NCBI GenBank assembly: GCA_946479335.1
Contig: CAMLFP010000052.1
Coordinates: forward strand, 1 to 21,939
From: an uncultured Archangium sp.
Lineage (GTDB): Bacteria > Myxococcota > Myxococcia > Myxococcales > Myxococcaceae
Length of the DNA: 21,939 nucleotides
Direction of reading: 5' to 3'
Part shown: piece by piece, positions 14,970 to 21,939 of the stretch
Layout: every line of letters starts with the position of its first letter
How positions within the stretch are numbered: the stretch's first letter is position 1
The notes under the pieces: generated by a model
The model's database searches: none
What the model was told of the DNA's origin: nothing
The model's input: the letters and a program-made list of their open reading frames with translations, nothing else
Program-made: the position numbers and the translations under genes

Positions 14970-15380
14970 TCAGAAGCGGCGGCGCTTCCACGCCACGGCG
15001 TCGCCTTGCAGGTCATTCGCGGCGAGCGCCTGCGCGCCATTCGCGACGAGCACCTCGTTGGTGAAGCGCACCACGTGGTCGCGCTCGCACGCGGTGATGC
15101 ACGCCTCCAACGTCTTGCGGAACAACACGGAGTTGGGCTTCCCCTTCGCCGGGCGGAAGTCGGCGGTCCAGTCGACGCCGTCGTGTGACATCAGCGAGTA
15201 CGTGCCGCCCTTCGCGCTCGCGGTGCGGAGGCGCGGGCCTGCCTGCTTCCACGTCAGCTTCGGTGGGCCGGCGAGCGTCGACTTCTTCTTCGGCGCTGAC
15301 TTCGCGCGCGCGGCGGCGCGGGGCTTGCGGGTGGTCGAGGTCTTGCGGACGGGCTTCTTCTTCGTGGAGACGCGAGGCAC
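14970..15380 (-). CDS. Small protein with Lys/Arg-rich N-terminal tail, unknown C-terminal domain
   Basis: This 136-residue protein has an N-terminal tail (residues 1-40) with about 14 Lys/Arg plus many Ala, Pro, Ser and Thr, which resembles a histone H1-like or nucleic-acid-binding tail. Residues 42-136 form a compact domain with LTWKQAGPRLRTASAKGGTY, DWTADFRPAKGKPNSVLF and CITACERDHVVRFTNEV segments. I do not recognise that domain. GTG 15380 is chosen because it begins the basic tail; upstream in-frame sequence is the antisense of the divergent hydrolase gene and has non-coding character. No convincing ribosome site is seen. It is divergent from the hydrolase gene over 58 bases. DNA or RNA binding is a guess from the tail only. 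Confidence 0.65.
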   Translation of the reverse strand: MPRVSTKKKPVRKTSTTRKPRAAARAKSAPKKKSTLAGPPKLTWKQAGPRLRTASAKGGTYSLMSHDGVDWTADFRPAKGKPNSVLFRKTLEACITACERDHVVRFTNEVLVANGAQALAANDLQGDAVAWKRRRF

Positions 15381-15438
15381 GGCGCGGACCGTAGGTGCGC
15401 TCCGCGGGCGTCGCCAGAAACCGGCTACGGTCGCGTGC

Positions 15439-16488
15439 GTGGAGCGACTCCGGTTTGTGCTGTTGGCCCTCGCGAGCCGGCTCGCCTTCATCGCCGCGGT
15501 GGTGGCGGTGCCGTGCTTCGTGGCCTTCGTGCTCGCCAACGGTGTGTGGTCGAGCGCGTTGCCCGGGCTGCTGACCGCCGAAGCCGTCGGGCTCGCGCTG
15601 GTGTTGCGGCGTCGGCCGCCGAGCCGCCGGGGGCTGCAGCTCTCGCTCGCCGGTGCGGTGCTCCTCGTTGGTGTCGTGGCGCTGCGGCTCACCACCGGTC
15701 GCGACAGCTCCGTGCGCGTGTGCTGGCCGGAGTGCGAGGCGCGCGGCGCGTGGTGGCTGCGGCTCTTCGATGAACACCAGACGGTGCAGGCCGGGCTGGT
15801 GCTGAGCCGCGCGCTGGCGGTCACCGATGCGCGGGAGTTCGACGAGTTCCGCGAGGTCTTCCGGCGCGCCTATGGCTCGACACCCGAAGGAGGTCCCAAT
15901 GCGCTGCTGCTCGCGTCACGGCCCTCGTGCGTCGCGTCGCTGCGCTACGAGCCGCCGGGCACGGAGCCGTTGCCGACCATCGTCTTCCTCCACGGGTTCG
16001 GCGGGTTGCTCACGCCCTACGTCGAGGTCATGGGCCGCGGGCTCCACGAGCGCTTCCTCATCGTCGCGCCCGCCCTCGACCCCGTCGGCGCGTGGCGTTC
16101 ACAGCGCGGGCAGGCGGTGCTGCAGGCGACGCTCGATGGGCTGCCGCCGAGAGCTGATCGTTCGCGCGTGTACCTGGTGGGGCTCTCCAACGGAGCGCTC
16201 GGCGCGGTCGAGGCGATGATGACGCCAGCGCTGCGCGCGCAGTTCGCGGGCGTGGTGCTGGTGTCGGGCATCGGCTTCGTCCCTCCGGCGCTCGCGCTCG
16301 AGGGAACCCGCGTGCTCGTCGTGGCGGGTGACGAAGACACGCGCTTCCCCATCGAGTTCGTCACGGCGCGCACCGCCGAACTCCGCGCGCGCGGCGCCGA
16401 CGTCGAGGCGGTGACGTTGCCGGCGGGCCACGGGCTCATCCTCAGCCACACGTCTGAGTGGCTCGCCGCGTTCGAGCGGTGGCACTGA
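15439..16488 (+). CDS. Membrane-anchored alpha/beta hydrolase
   Basis: This 349-residue protein starts with three hydrophobic segments (about 6-34, 40-57 and 66-84) that should anchor it in the inner membrane. The C-terminal domain (about 165-349) is an alpha/beta hydrolase: HGFGG (185-189) forms the oxyanion hole, GLSNGALGA carries the nucleophile S250, GDEDTRFP provides the acid (D298 or D300), and H331 in PAGHGLILSH is the catalytic His. Substrate is unknown; esterase, lipase or peptidase activities all occur in this fold. The region 85-160 has CWPEC and a charged segment that may act as a linker or lid. GTG 15439 is chosen because longer in-frame starts would read through the antisense of the minus-strand genes; the ribosome site is weak. 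The dihaem-like lipoprotein follows after 98 bases on the same strand. Confidence 0.8.
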   Translation: MERLRFVLLALASRLAFIAAVVAVPCFVAFVLANGVWSSALPGLLTAEAVGLALVLRRRPPSRRGLQLSLAGAVLLVGVVALRLTTGRDSSVRVCWPECEARGAWWLRLFDEHQTVQAGLVLSRALAVTDAREFDEFREVFRRAYGSTPEGGPNALLLASRPSCVASLRYEPPGTEPLPTIVFLHGFGGLLTPYVEVMGRGLHERFLIVAPALDPVGAWRSQRGQAVLQATLDGLPPRADRSRVYLVGLSNGALGAVEAMMTPALRAQFAGVVLVSGIGFVPPALALEGTRVLVVAGDEDTRFPIEFVTARTAELRARGADVEAVTLPAGHGLILSHTSEWLAAFERWH

Positions 16489-16586
16489 CGGCACGGAGCC
16501 CCGATTGTCCGGGGGCCTGGTGCTCGTGGGCGGGTATTGCGCGGCGCAGGAGTGGCCGTTGGCGAGGCAGCGGGGTCTTCAACTTC

Positions 16587-17144
16587 GTGGTGACCCGACT
16601 GTTGATGCTCCTGATGGTGACGTGGATGACGGCGTGCGGTTCGTCGGCGGCGCTGGGCCCCGGCTTCGCCTCGACGGGCGTGACCGACACCTGCGCCAGC
16701 GGCGCGAAGTGGACCGCCGGCAACGAAGAGAGCGAGCTGATGAACCCCGGCTTCGCCTGCCGCAGCTGTCACCTCGGCGACAACTTCCAGGGGCAGAACC
16801 CCGGCGGTGAGGCCGAGCCGCGCAAGGCGTACTTCTTCATGGGCACCGCGTACTCCGCGCCGCATCAAGAAGATCTCTGCGCCGCGGCCGACGTGCCCGC
16901 CGACGCGCAGGTGGAGATCCTCGACCTCGACGGCGGCGTGCAGCTCACGTTGCCGGTGAACGCGGTGGGCAACTTCCGCTCCACGAGCACGCAGGCCGGC
17001 TTCACGCTGCCCTACCGCGCCCGGGTGCGCGCCAACGGCAAGGTGAACGCGATGGGCGCGTCGCAGACCGACGGCGACTGCAACACCTGCCACACCGCGG
17101 CCGGCCTTAACGGCGCGCCGGGTCGCATCTTCTACCCGCAGTGA
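16587..17144 (+). CDS. Lipoprotein with two CxxCH haem-binding motifs
   Basis: This 185-residue protein begins with a short lipoprotein signal (R4, hydrophobic 5-15, WMTAC lipobox with C17) and so is exported and lipid-anchored. Two CxxCH motifs typical of covalent c-type haem attachment are present: CRSCH (58-62) near the N-terminus and CNTCH (165-169) near the C-terminus. Between them residues 105-152 look like a small beta-sandwich with VEILDLDGGVQLTLPVNAVGNF-type sequence. The end reads GLNGAPGRIFYP. The wide spacing means it is not a classical dihaem cytochrome; no distal Met or His ligands can be assigned. It may carry electrons in the envelope. The start is uncertain: GTG 16587, GTG 16590 and ATG 16605 are all possible; the first two keep a positive N-region. 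A G-rich segment at 16572-16575 could be the ribosome site. Its stop lies 3 bases from the convergent zinc-finger gene. Confidence 0.75.
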   Translation: MVTRLLMLLMVTWMTACGSSAALGPGFASTGVTDTCASGAKWTAGNEESELMNPGFACRSCHLGDNFQGQNPGGEAEPRKAYFFMGTAYSAPHQEDLCAAADVPADAQVEILDLDGGVQLTLPVNAVGNFRSTSTQAGFTLPYRARVRANGKVNAMGASQTDGDCNTCHTAAGLNGAPGRIFYPQ

Positions 17145-17147
17145 CGG

Positions 17148-17519
17148 TCACGCGCCGAGGCGGTTGAGCCAGGCCATCACGTCGTCTTGCACCTGCGCGT
17201 CGGTGCGCACGCGCACGTCTTGCCCGCCGTTGAGCGCCTTGAGCTCGCCGCTGTCGAGGAACACACCGCGGCAGGTGGTGCACACGTCGACCTGCACCTC
17301 GCCCAGCGTCACCGCGTGGAGGTTCACCTTGCAGTGCGGGCACATGCGCGCGCGGATTTCGCCGCCGAGCGCGCCCGACAGCTTCTTGCCCAGCACCTTC
17401 TCCAGCTCGCCGGCGTCGAACCACAGGCCCTTGCAGAAGGTGCAGCGGTCGAGCTCCACCGCGCCGGCCTGCAGGGGCTTCATCACGCCAGTACAACCGG
17501 GGCAGGTGGTCGCGCTCAT
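17148..17519 (-). CDS. zf-TFIIB-like double zinc-ribbon protein
   Basis: This 123-residue cytoplasmic protein has two similar zinc-ribbon modules of the TFIIB-like zinc-finger family. The first uses CPGC (6-9) with CTFCKGLWFDAGEL (26-39). The second uses CPHC (about 60-63) with CTTCRGVFLDSGEL (about 80-93). Each supplies four Cys for one zinc ion, followed by the family-typical Gly, aromatic and Asp-x-Gly-Glu-Leu residues. The C-terminal 25 residues are probably helical. Its biochemical role is unknown; the family is often annotated only by this motif. It lies 48 bases downstream of the ArsC-ArsA gene on the same strand, so it may be cotranscribed. ATG 17519 is the only start that keeps the first CxxC. 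Confidence 0.85.
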   Translation of the reverse strand: MSATTCPGCTGVMKPLQAGAVELDRCTFCKGLWFDAGELEKVLGKKLSGALGGEIRARMCPHCKVNLHAVTLGEVQVDVCTTCRGVFLDSGELKALNGGQDVRVRTDAQVQDDVMAWLNRLGA

Positions 17520-17567
17520 GGCCGCGATTGTGCCTCAGCGCGCGCGGTTTCGGGGGCGCGGCGGGGT

Positions 17568-19787
17568 TCAGCCCTCGACGAGGGTCGCCAGCGCGTCGAC
17601 GCCCACCGGCGGCACCGGGCGCCACGGCACCACGAAGACGCGGCTGGCCAGACCGTGCGCGATGCGCGTCAGCTGCCGGCGTTCGCCCTCGAGCTTCGCG
17701 GCGAGCACCGGGTCGCGAGCGCCCGCGGCGGAGAGGCTCCGGTTCACCACCCACGCGAACGGCTCCACCTTCGCGCGACGGAGGTCTTCCTGCAGCGCCG
17801 CCGCCTGCGAGACCGGCGTGGTCTCCGGCAGCGTCACGATGACCACGTGGGTCAGCGCGGGGTCTTGCAGGCGCATCAGCGGGGTCGTCACGCGCGCCGG
17901 GTTGATGCCGGGGCCGAGGTCGCGGAGCGCCTGCCGGTGGTACGCGCCGGTCGCGTCCATCAACAGCAGCGAGTGGCCGGTGGGCGCGGTGTCGAGCACC
18001 ACGAACTGGCGGCGCGAGCGGCTGATGACGCGCGAGAAGGCGTGGAACACCGCCACCTCCTCGGTGCACGGCGAGCGGAGATCCTCCCGCAGCAGCGCCT
18101 GGCCCTGCGCGTCGAGGTTCTTCCCGCGGGTGGCCATGATCTGCTCCACGTAGGCGCGCGTTTCGGCCTCGGGGTCGATGCGGCTCACCTCCAACCCCGG
18201 CACCTCGCCCGAGAGCGTGTCGACCAGGTGCGCCGCGGGGTCGGTGGTCGAGAGATGCACCGTGTGCCCGCGCCGCGTCAGCGCGATGGCCAGCGCCGCC
18301 GCGATGGTGGTCTTCCCCACGCCGCCTTTCCCCATCACCATCACCAGCCCCTGTTGCTGACCGGCGAGCTGCTCCACGAGGGCCGTCAGCGGCTCCATCG
18401 CGGGCGCCGCGCCCGGCTGGGGAGCCGCCGACCGGGGCGCCTGCATGCCCGGCCGCAGCAGCGCGCGCAGCGCGGCGAGGCCGACGGTGTCGAAGGGCCG
18501 CAACGGCACCTCGTCGCGCGGGAGCTCGCGCAACCCCGCGGGCAACTGCGCGAGCACCGTCTGGTGTTGGCGTTCGAGCGCCTGCGCCACCGCGTCGCCC
18601 GGGTCGCTGGCGTGGAACACCCCGTTGATGGCGAGGCGTTGATGCCGGAGGTCGAGGGCCGCGAGCTCGCGCGTCGTCCGCTCTGCTTCGTGGAGCGCGC
18701 GCGCTTCGGGCGTGCTGACCAACACCACCGTGGTGCGCGCCGGGTCGCGCAGGGCTTCCAGCGCGCGGGCGAAGCGCGCCTCCTGCATCTTCAACCCGGA
18801 GTGCGGCCCGAGGCACGACGCGCCGCGGTCGTTGCCCTCGAGGAAGCCAGTCCACGCACTGGGCAGGCTGAGCAGCCGCAGCGTGTGGCCGGTGGGCGCG
18901 GTGTCGAAGACCACTCGCGTGAACCGCGCGGGCGGCTCGGCCAGCAGGCTGGCGAACTCATCGAAGGCGGCGATCTCCGTGGTGCACGCGCCGGAGAGCT
19001 GCTCGCGCACGGTGGCGCGCTCGTCGTCGGTCGCGGCGGTGTCGAGCTGCGCCAGCACGCGGAGGCGGTAGGCCTCGGCGGCGGCGTCGGGATCGACGTT
19101 GAGCACCGACAACCCGGGCACGCCCGGCACCGGCACCGGTGTGTTGCGCAGCTCCACGCCGAGGATCTCATCGAGGTTCGACGCCGCGTCGGTGCTGACC
19201 AACAACACGCGCTCGCCTTGATCCGCGAGGGTGATGGCCGTGGCCGTCGACAGCGACGTCTTCCCGACGCCGCCCTTGCCGGTGAAGAAGAGGTAGCGCG
19301 AGGGCTCGAGCAGAAAGCCGGGGCTGAAGACGCGCGCCAGTCGCCGGCTCAGCTCGTCGCGCACCTCGCGAAACGCCTGGAGCCGCGCCGCCTCGTCGCC
19401 CTGCGCCGCTGCGGGGTCTGGCAGTGGCCAGTGCAGCCGCTTGGCGTGGCCGGGAAACACCGGGCATGCCTCTTCGGCGCAGAGGGTGATGACGAGGTCG
19501 ACGTCGCCGGCCGGGAGGTCGTCGACGCGCTTCGAGTGGTGCGTCGAGAGGTCGATGCCGAGCTCCGCCATCGCCTGGATGGCGAGCGGATTCACGGTGG
19601 ACGGCGCGGAGCCCGCCGAGGAGATCTTCACCCCCGCCGGCGCCCACGCCCGCGCGAGGCCTTCCGCCATCTGGCTGCGTGCGGAGTTCGCGACGCACAG
19701 GAACACGATGTGCTTCGGCAGCGCAGCGCGGAGCGCGGCCGCGTCGGTCTCCCAGTCGGACCCCTGCGCGGCATCGATCTGGCTCAT
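17568..19787 (-). CDS. Fused arsenate reductase (LMW-phosphatase type) and arsenite pump ATPase, ArsC-ArsA
   Basis: This 739-residue cytoplasmic protein joins two arsenic resistance functions. Residues 24-158 form a thioredoxin-coupled ArsC of the low-molecular-weight phosphatase fold: P-loop CVANSARS (C31, R37), [11 protein letters not shown], and redox cysteines C103 and C108 in [12 protein letters not shown], spaced CX4C rather than the CX6C of S. aureus ArsC. Residues 163-739 are an ArsA with two nucleotide sites, [12 protein letters not shown] (169-180) and [12 protein letters not shown] (485-496), and [24 protein letters not shown]. The three arsenite-binding cysteines of E. coli ArsA are conserved: C268 ([14 protein letters not shown]), C325 (ASCLGP) and C574 ([10 protein letters not shown]). 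ATG 19787 is used because sequence further upstream is not ArsC-like. There is no good ribosome site, and the start overlaps the stop of a small ORF (ATGA). No ArsB, Acr3, ArsR or ArsD is in the window. Confidence 0.92.
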   Translation of the reverse strand: MSQIDAAQGSDWETDAAALRAALPKHIVFLCVANSARSQMAEGLARAWAPAGVKISSAGSAPSTVNPLAIQAMAELGIDLSTHHSKRVDDLPAGDVDLVITLCAEEACPVFPGHAKRLHWPLPDPAAAQGDEAARLQAFREVRDELSRRLARVFSPGFLLEPSRYLFFTGKGGVGKTSLSTATAITLADQGERVLLVSTDAASNLDEILGVELRNTPVPVPGVPGLSVLNVDPDAAAEAYRLRVLAQLDTAATDDERATVREQLSGACTTEIAAFDEFASLLAEPPARFTRVVFDTAPTGHTLRLLSLPSAWTGFLEGNDRGASCLGPHSGLKMQEARFARALEALRDPARTTVVLVSTPEARALHEAERTTRELAALDLRHQRLAINGVFHASDPGDAVAQALERQHQTVLAQLPAGLRELPRDEVPLRPFDTVGLAALRALLRPGMQAPRSAAPQPGAAPAMEPLTALVEQLAGQQQGLVMVMGKGGVGKTTIAAALAIALTRRGHTVHLSTTDPAAHLVDTLSGEVPGLEVSRIDPEAETRAYVEQIMATRGKNLDAQGQALLREDLRSPCTEEVAVFHAFSRVISRSRRQFVVLDTAPTGHSLLLMDATGAYHRQALRDLGPGINPARVTTPLMRLQDPALTHVVIVTLPETTPVSQAAALQEDLRRAKVEPFAWVVNRSLSAAGARDPVLAAKLEGERRQLTRIAHGLASRVFVVPWRPVPPVGVDALATLVEG

Positions 19788-19960
19788 GGCGTCACCGGGT
19801 GCGCCGAAGCAACGCGCGGCACGCGCCGAACCGCGACCGCCGTGGCGACGACCCAGAAGAGTGCGACCTGCAGCGCTTGCATGACGTCGAGATTCCACAC
19901 GGCGACTTGAGACACAAGCGAACGCGCCAGAAGCCCCGAGCCCGTGAAAACTGCGGTCAC
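19784..19960 (-). CDS. Possible 58-residue single-helix membrane protein, coupled to ArsC-ArsA
   Basis: GTG 19960 opens a 58-residue frame that ends at TGA 19784-19786, overlapping the ArsC-ArsA start by ATGA. Residues 27-44 ([18 protein letters not shown]) are a good transmembrane helix followed by Arg-rich RRVPR, which would place the C-terminus in the cytoplasm. The GTG overlaps the stop of an even shorter upstream ORF (GTGA). Its third-position GC is about 76 percent, lower than that of the flanking genes, which weakens the case. I do not recognise the sequence. It could be a small pump partner, a leftover of a deleted gene, or not a gene. Confidence 0.35.
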   Translation of the reverse strand: MTAVFTGSGLLARSLVSQVAVWNLDVMQALQVALFWVVATAVAVRRVPRVASAHPVTP

Positions 19961-20010
19961 GCGTGCTCGTCGTCGAGGTGCAGCGTGCGCGCGTCGACGT
20001 CGGCTACCAC
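19957..20010 (-). CDS. Possible 17-codon ORF with strong ribosome site (leader or remnant)
   Basis: GTG 20010 starts [17 protein letters not shown] and ends at TGA 19957-19959, which overlaps the GTG of the next small ORF by 4 bases. GGGGAGA (20018-20024) is an excellent ribosome site about 8 bases upstream, the best in this part of the window. It begins 31 bases after the stop of the metalloprotease gene. Too short for family recognition. It may serve to load ribosomes for the downstream coupled genes or be fortuitous. Confidence 0.25.
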   Translation of the reverse strand: MVADVDARTLHLDDEHA

Positions 20011-20017
20011 GCCTGCA

Positions 20018-20024
20018 TCTCCCC
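20018..20024 (-). promoter_or_regulatory. Strong Shine-Dalgarno upstream of small ORF chain
   Basis: GGGGAGA on the minus strand, about 8 bases before GTG 20010. No comparable site precedes ArsC-ArsA itself, so this may be the real entry point for ribosomes into that gene set. Confidence 0.4.
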
Positions 20025-20041
20025 GGTGCTTCGGCGCCTGC

Positions 20042-21939
20042 TCAGAGGCAGGTTCGCGACGCGGCGGGGTGCGTGTCGGGGTCGCACAGGCTGTCGGTCG
20101 AGGGCGCGCCGCTTTCGTCGACGCAGGTGACGGTGCGCGTCGAGGTGCCGCCGCTGACGCAGACCGACCAGGCGCCGGTGCGCCACGCATAGTCCTTGAG
20201 GGCGGCCGAAGGCGCGCAGAGCCCCGAGACGCACTGGTTGGTGGCGCCGCACTGCGTGCCGTCTGCCGGGGGCAGGAAGAAGGTGAAGTCGCAGGTGCCC
20301 GACGACGAGCTGCAGGTGAGGCGGTCGCATTGCGTCGACGTCTGGCAGCTGGTGAGCGTCATGCTGTACTGCGCGCCGAGCGTCGCGCACTGCTCGCCGC
20401 GGCTGGCGCACGCTCCGCGCAGACACAGGCCCGCATCACCGCACGCGTCGCGGGGGCTCTTCGTGAAGTCGAGGCACGCGCCGCTCTGGCCATCGCAGGT
20501 GTCGACGAGGTCGCACTCACCGCGCGCGCCACGGCAGACGGTGCCCGCGTCGGCCGGCGCACCGTTCACACAGCAGGGCTCGGTATTCCCACACGTGCAC
20601 CCGGGCTGGAGCTGGCAGCTCGCGCAGCAGCTGTCGCTGAGCACCGCGGGGTCGCACGACTCGCCGGGGTCCATGACGCCGTTCCCGCAGGGGCGCGTCA
20701 TCCAGTCGAAGCCGGCGGCGTCGCCGACGCACAACAGCGCGCCGAGCCCCGAGCGCCACGACTGGTACTGCGTGATGCTCTGCGACGAGAAGGTGGTCGC
20801 CGGAGGGGAGCTGACCGACGGCGACATGATGTACGCGTTCGTCGCGTCGTGGCTCATGCCCAGCGTGTGGCCGAGCTCGTGGGCGATGGTGACCGCGAGC
20901 TGCTCGTCATCGAGGTTGCGAGCGCTGACGACGGCGGCGCCGTTGGAGCGGCACGCACCGGAGACCGATGCGAGCCCGCTCTGTGACGAGGCGAAGTCGG
21001 CGCTGGTCAGCAGCACCGCGACGTCGAAGCCGCCGGTCTGCGCGGCGATGGTCGCGCGGCGTGTGTCGACGAACGAGATGAACGAGTTGAGCAACGAGTC
21101 GGTGTCGATCTCCGAGGGAGACGTCGAGAGCAGCGTGCCGCAGTAGCCCGAGGAGCCGCCCTGGAAGCAGCCGACGCAGCTGGTGGCAGGCACTGTCGTG
21201 TCGCAGGCGCGCTTCACGATGCTCGAGGGGAGCGGCTCCAGGCGGATGACGGCGTTCAGGCTCAAGGTGAGCTGCGGCGGGGTGAGGCTCCCGTCGAAGA
21301 GCGTCTTGGTGCGGGCGACGACCGCGGCGATGCGCTGCGTGGTGTCGGTCGAGAAGCGCTGCGCGAGGCCCTCGTCGTAGAAGACGACGACCTCCAGGGT
21401 CGACACGGTGCTGGTGCAGTTCGCGCCGGTGGGTGACGCGTAGTTCGGCAGGCACTGGCACGCGTAGCTGCCGGGCGAGTTGGTGCACGTCGAGCCGCCA
21501 CCGCACGCGCCGGTGGCGCACTCGTCGACGTCGGTCTCGCAGGTCGCGCCGGTCCACGTCGGGGGGCACGCGCAGCCTCCGTTGGCGCAGGTGCCGCCGT
21601 TCGCGCACGTCACGGGCGCGCCAACCACGCACGCGCCGCTGCTGCAGGCGCCCGTCGGCGTGCACGCGTCGGCGTCGTCACAGCTCGCGCCGTCGTTGAA
21701 GGTGGCCACGCACGTCGCGGTGCCGTTCGGCGCGTACGTGACGCACGCGGTGTTGGCGGGGCAGGTGACGGGCGTGCCGACGCACGCACCGGCGGCGTTG
21801 CAGGTGTCGCCGGAGGTCGCGGCGTCGCCGTCATCGCACGTGACGCCGTCGTTGAAGGTGGCCACGCACGTCGCGGTGCCGTTGGGCGCGTACGTGACGC
21901 ACGCGGTGTTGGCGGGGCAGGTGACGGGCGTGCCGACGC
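20042..21939 (-). CDS. Secreted ADAMTS-like zinc metalloprotease with EGF, disintegrin-like and TSP1-like domains (5' end outside window)
   Basis: The frame is open to the right edge, so only the C-terminal 632 residues are visible; positions here count from the first visible codon. Residues 1-110 are Cys-rich repeats with two near-identical copies of GTPVTCPANTACVTYAPNG. EGF-like modules follow (about 111-175, including a calcium-binding DVDEC type). A reprolysin/M12B domain (about 180-405) has the zinc motif HELGHTLGMSHD (353-364, coordinates 20846-20881) and Met-turn IMSP (370-373). Next come a disintegrin-like module (CGNGVMDPGESCD, from 417), an ADAM-type Cys-rich part (GTVCRGARGECDLVDTCDG), and a C-terminal TSP1-like domain (584-631, WRTGAWSVCVSGGTSTRTVTC). 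This is the order seen in animal ADAM/ADAMTS proteins. All zinc ligands and the general base Glu are present. It should be secreted and disulphide-rich; the signal and any prodomain are outside the window. Confidence 0.85.
   Translation of the reverse strand, partial: VGTPVTCPANTACVTYAPNGTATCVATFNDGVTCDDGDAATSGDTCNAAGACVGTPVTCPANTACVTYAPNGTATCVATFNDGASCDDADACTPTGACSSGACVVGAPVTCANGGTCANGGCACPPTWTGATCETDVDECATGACGGGSTCTNSPGSYACQCLPNYASPTGANCTSTVSTLEVVVFYDEGLAQRFSTDTTQRIAAVVARTKTLFDGSLTPPQLTLSLNAVIRLEPLPSSIVKRACDTTVPATSCVGCFQGGSSGYCGTLLSTSPSEIDTDSLLNSFISFVDTRRATIAAQTGGFDVAVLLTSADFASSQSGLASVSGACRSNGAAVVSARNLDDEQLAVTIAHELGHTLGMSHDATNAYIMSPSVSSPPATTFSSQSITQYQSWRSGLGALLCVGDAAGFDWMTRPCGNGVMDPGESCDPAVLSDSCCASCQLQPGCTCGNTEPCCVNGAPADAGTVCRGARGECDLVDTCDGQSGACLDFTKSPRDACGDAGLCLRGACASRGEQCATLGAQYSMTLTSCQTSTQCDRLTCSSSSGTCDFTFFLPPADGTQCGATNQCVSGLCAPSAALKDYAWRTGAWSVCVSGGTSTRTVTCVDESGAPSTDSLCDPDTHPAASRTCL
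21688..21783 (-). repeat. Near-perfect 96-base direct repeat, copy 1
   Basis: This block matches 21844-21939 with one visible mismatch (C at 21728 against G at 21884) and an offset of 156 bases, equal to 52 codons. It encodes VGTPVTCPANTACVTYAPNG followed by TATCVATFNDG. Confidence 0.85.
21844..21939 (-). repeat. Near-perfect 96-base direct repeat, copy 2 (runs off window)
   Basis: Same unit as 21688-21783, cut by the window edge, so more copies may exist beyond it. The high DNA identity suggests recent duplication or gene conversion. Confidence 0.85.

Noticed and set aside
14491..15438. Long in-frame N-terminal extension of the alpha/beta hydrolase
   Set aside because: It would overlap the cyclic-nucleotide-binding and basic-tail genes on the other strand and has shadow-like composition; GTG 15439 begins the first membrane helix.
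17187..19910. 907-codon plus-strand frame opposite ArsC-ArsA
   Set aside because: Antisense shadow of a gene with all catalytic residues; composition is not protein-like.
20042..20100. MYXO-CTERM or other C-terminal sorting tail on the metalloprotease
   Set aside because: The protein ends directly after the TSP1-like domain (SRTCL); no hydrophobic helix or Arg tail follows.

Overview
The window is a very GC-rich bacterial chromosome segment with strong third-position G/C bias. Secreted eukaryote-like domains (ADAM/ADAMTS-type protease, collagen-like lipoprotein), a multi-domain hybrid histidine kinase and several lipoproteins fit a member of the Myxococcota or a close relative. That placement is inferred from gene content and style, not from a marker gene. 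I see no rRNA, tRNA, CRISPR array, IS element or phage module. No gene-free stretch exceeds 300 bases; the longest is 254 bases (19788-20041) and even that may hold two tiny coupled ORFs.

Layout. 3-434 (+): 3' end of an unrecognised coiled-coil protein, followed by malate:quinone oxidoreductase (474-1883). 1887-2831 (-): GH25-type muramidase without a signal peptide, divergent from a tyrosine-decarboxylase-like PLP enzyme (3001-4839, +). 4849-10490 (-): a signalling operon made of a 1100-residue tandem hybrid histidine kinase and two paralogous REC-EAL response regulators. Divergent from it is a DusB-type tRNA-dihydrouridine synthase (10674-11741, +). 11770-14916 (-): collagen-like lipoprotein, AI-2E-family membrane protein and cyclic-nucleotide-binding protein, transcribed in the order CNB, AI-2E, lipoprotein. 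14970-15380 (-): small protein with a Lys/Arg-rich tail. 15439-17144 (+): membrane-anchored alpha/beta hydrolase and a lipoprotein with two CxxCH motifs. 17148-21939 (-): zf-TFIIB-like protein, an ArsC-ArsA fusion, two possible small coupled ORFs and a secreted ADAMTS-like metalloprotease that runs off the window.

How genes may work together. The kinase and its two REC-EAL partners form a plausible phosphorelay acting on cyclic-di-GMP turnover. ArsC-ArsA joins arsenate reduction and the arsenite-pump ATPase in one chain, but no ArsB/Acr3 pump or ArsR regulator is visible. The metalloprotease, the collagen-like lipoprotein and the dihaem-like lipoprotein are envelope or extracellular proteins. 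The most unusual items are the ADAMTS-like protease, the ArsC-ArsA fusion with its possible small coupled ORFs, and the collagen-like lipoprotein with twin Cys-rich head domains.
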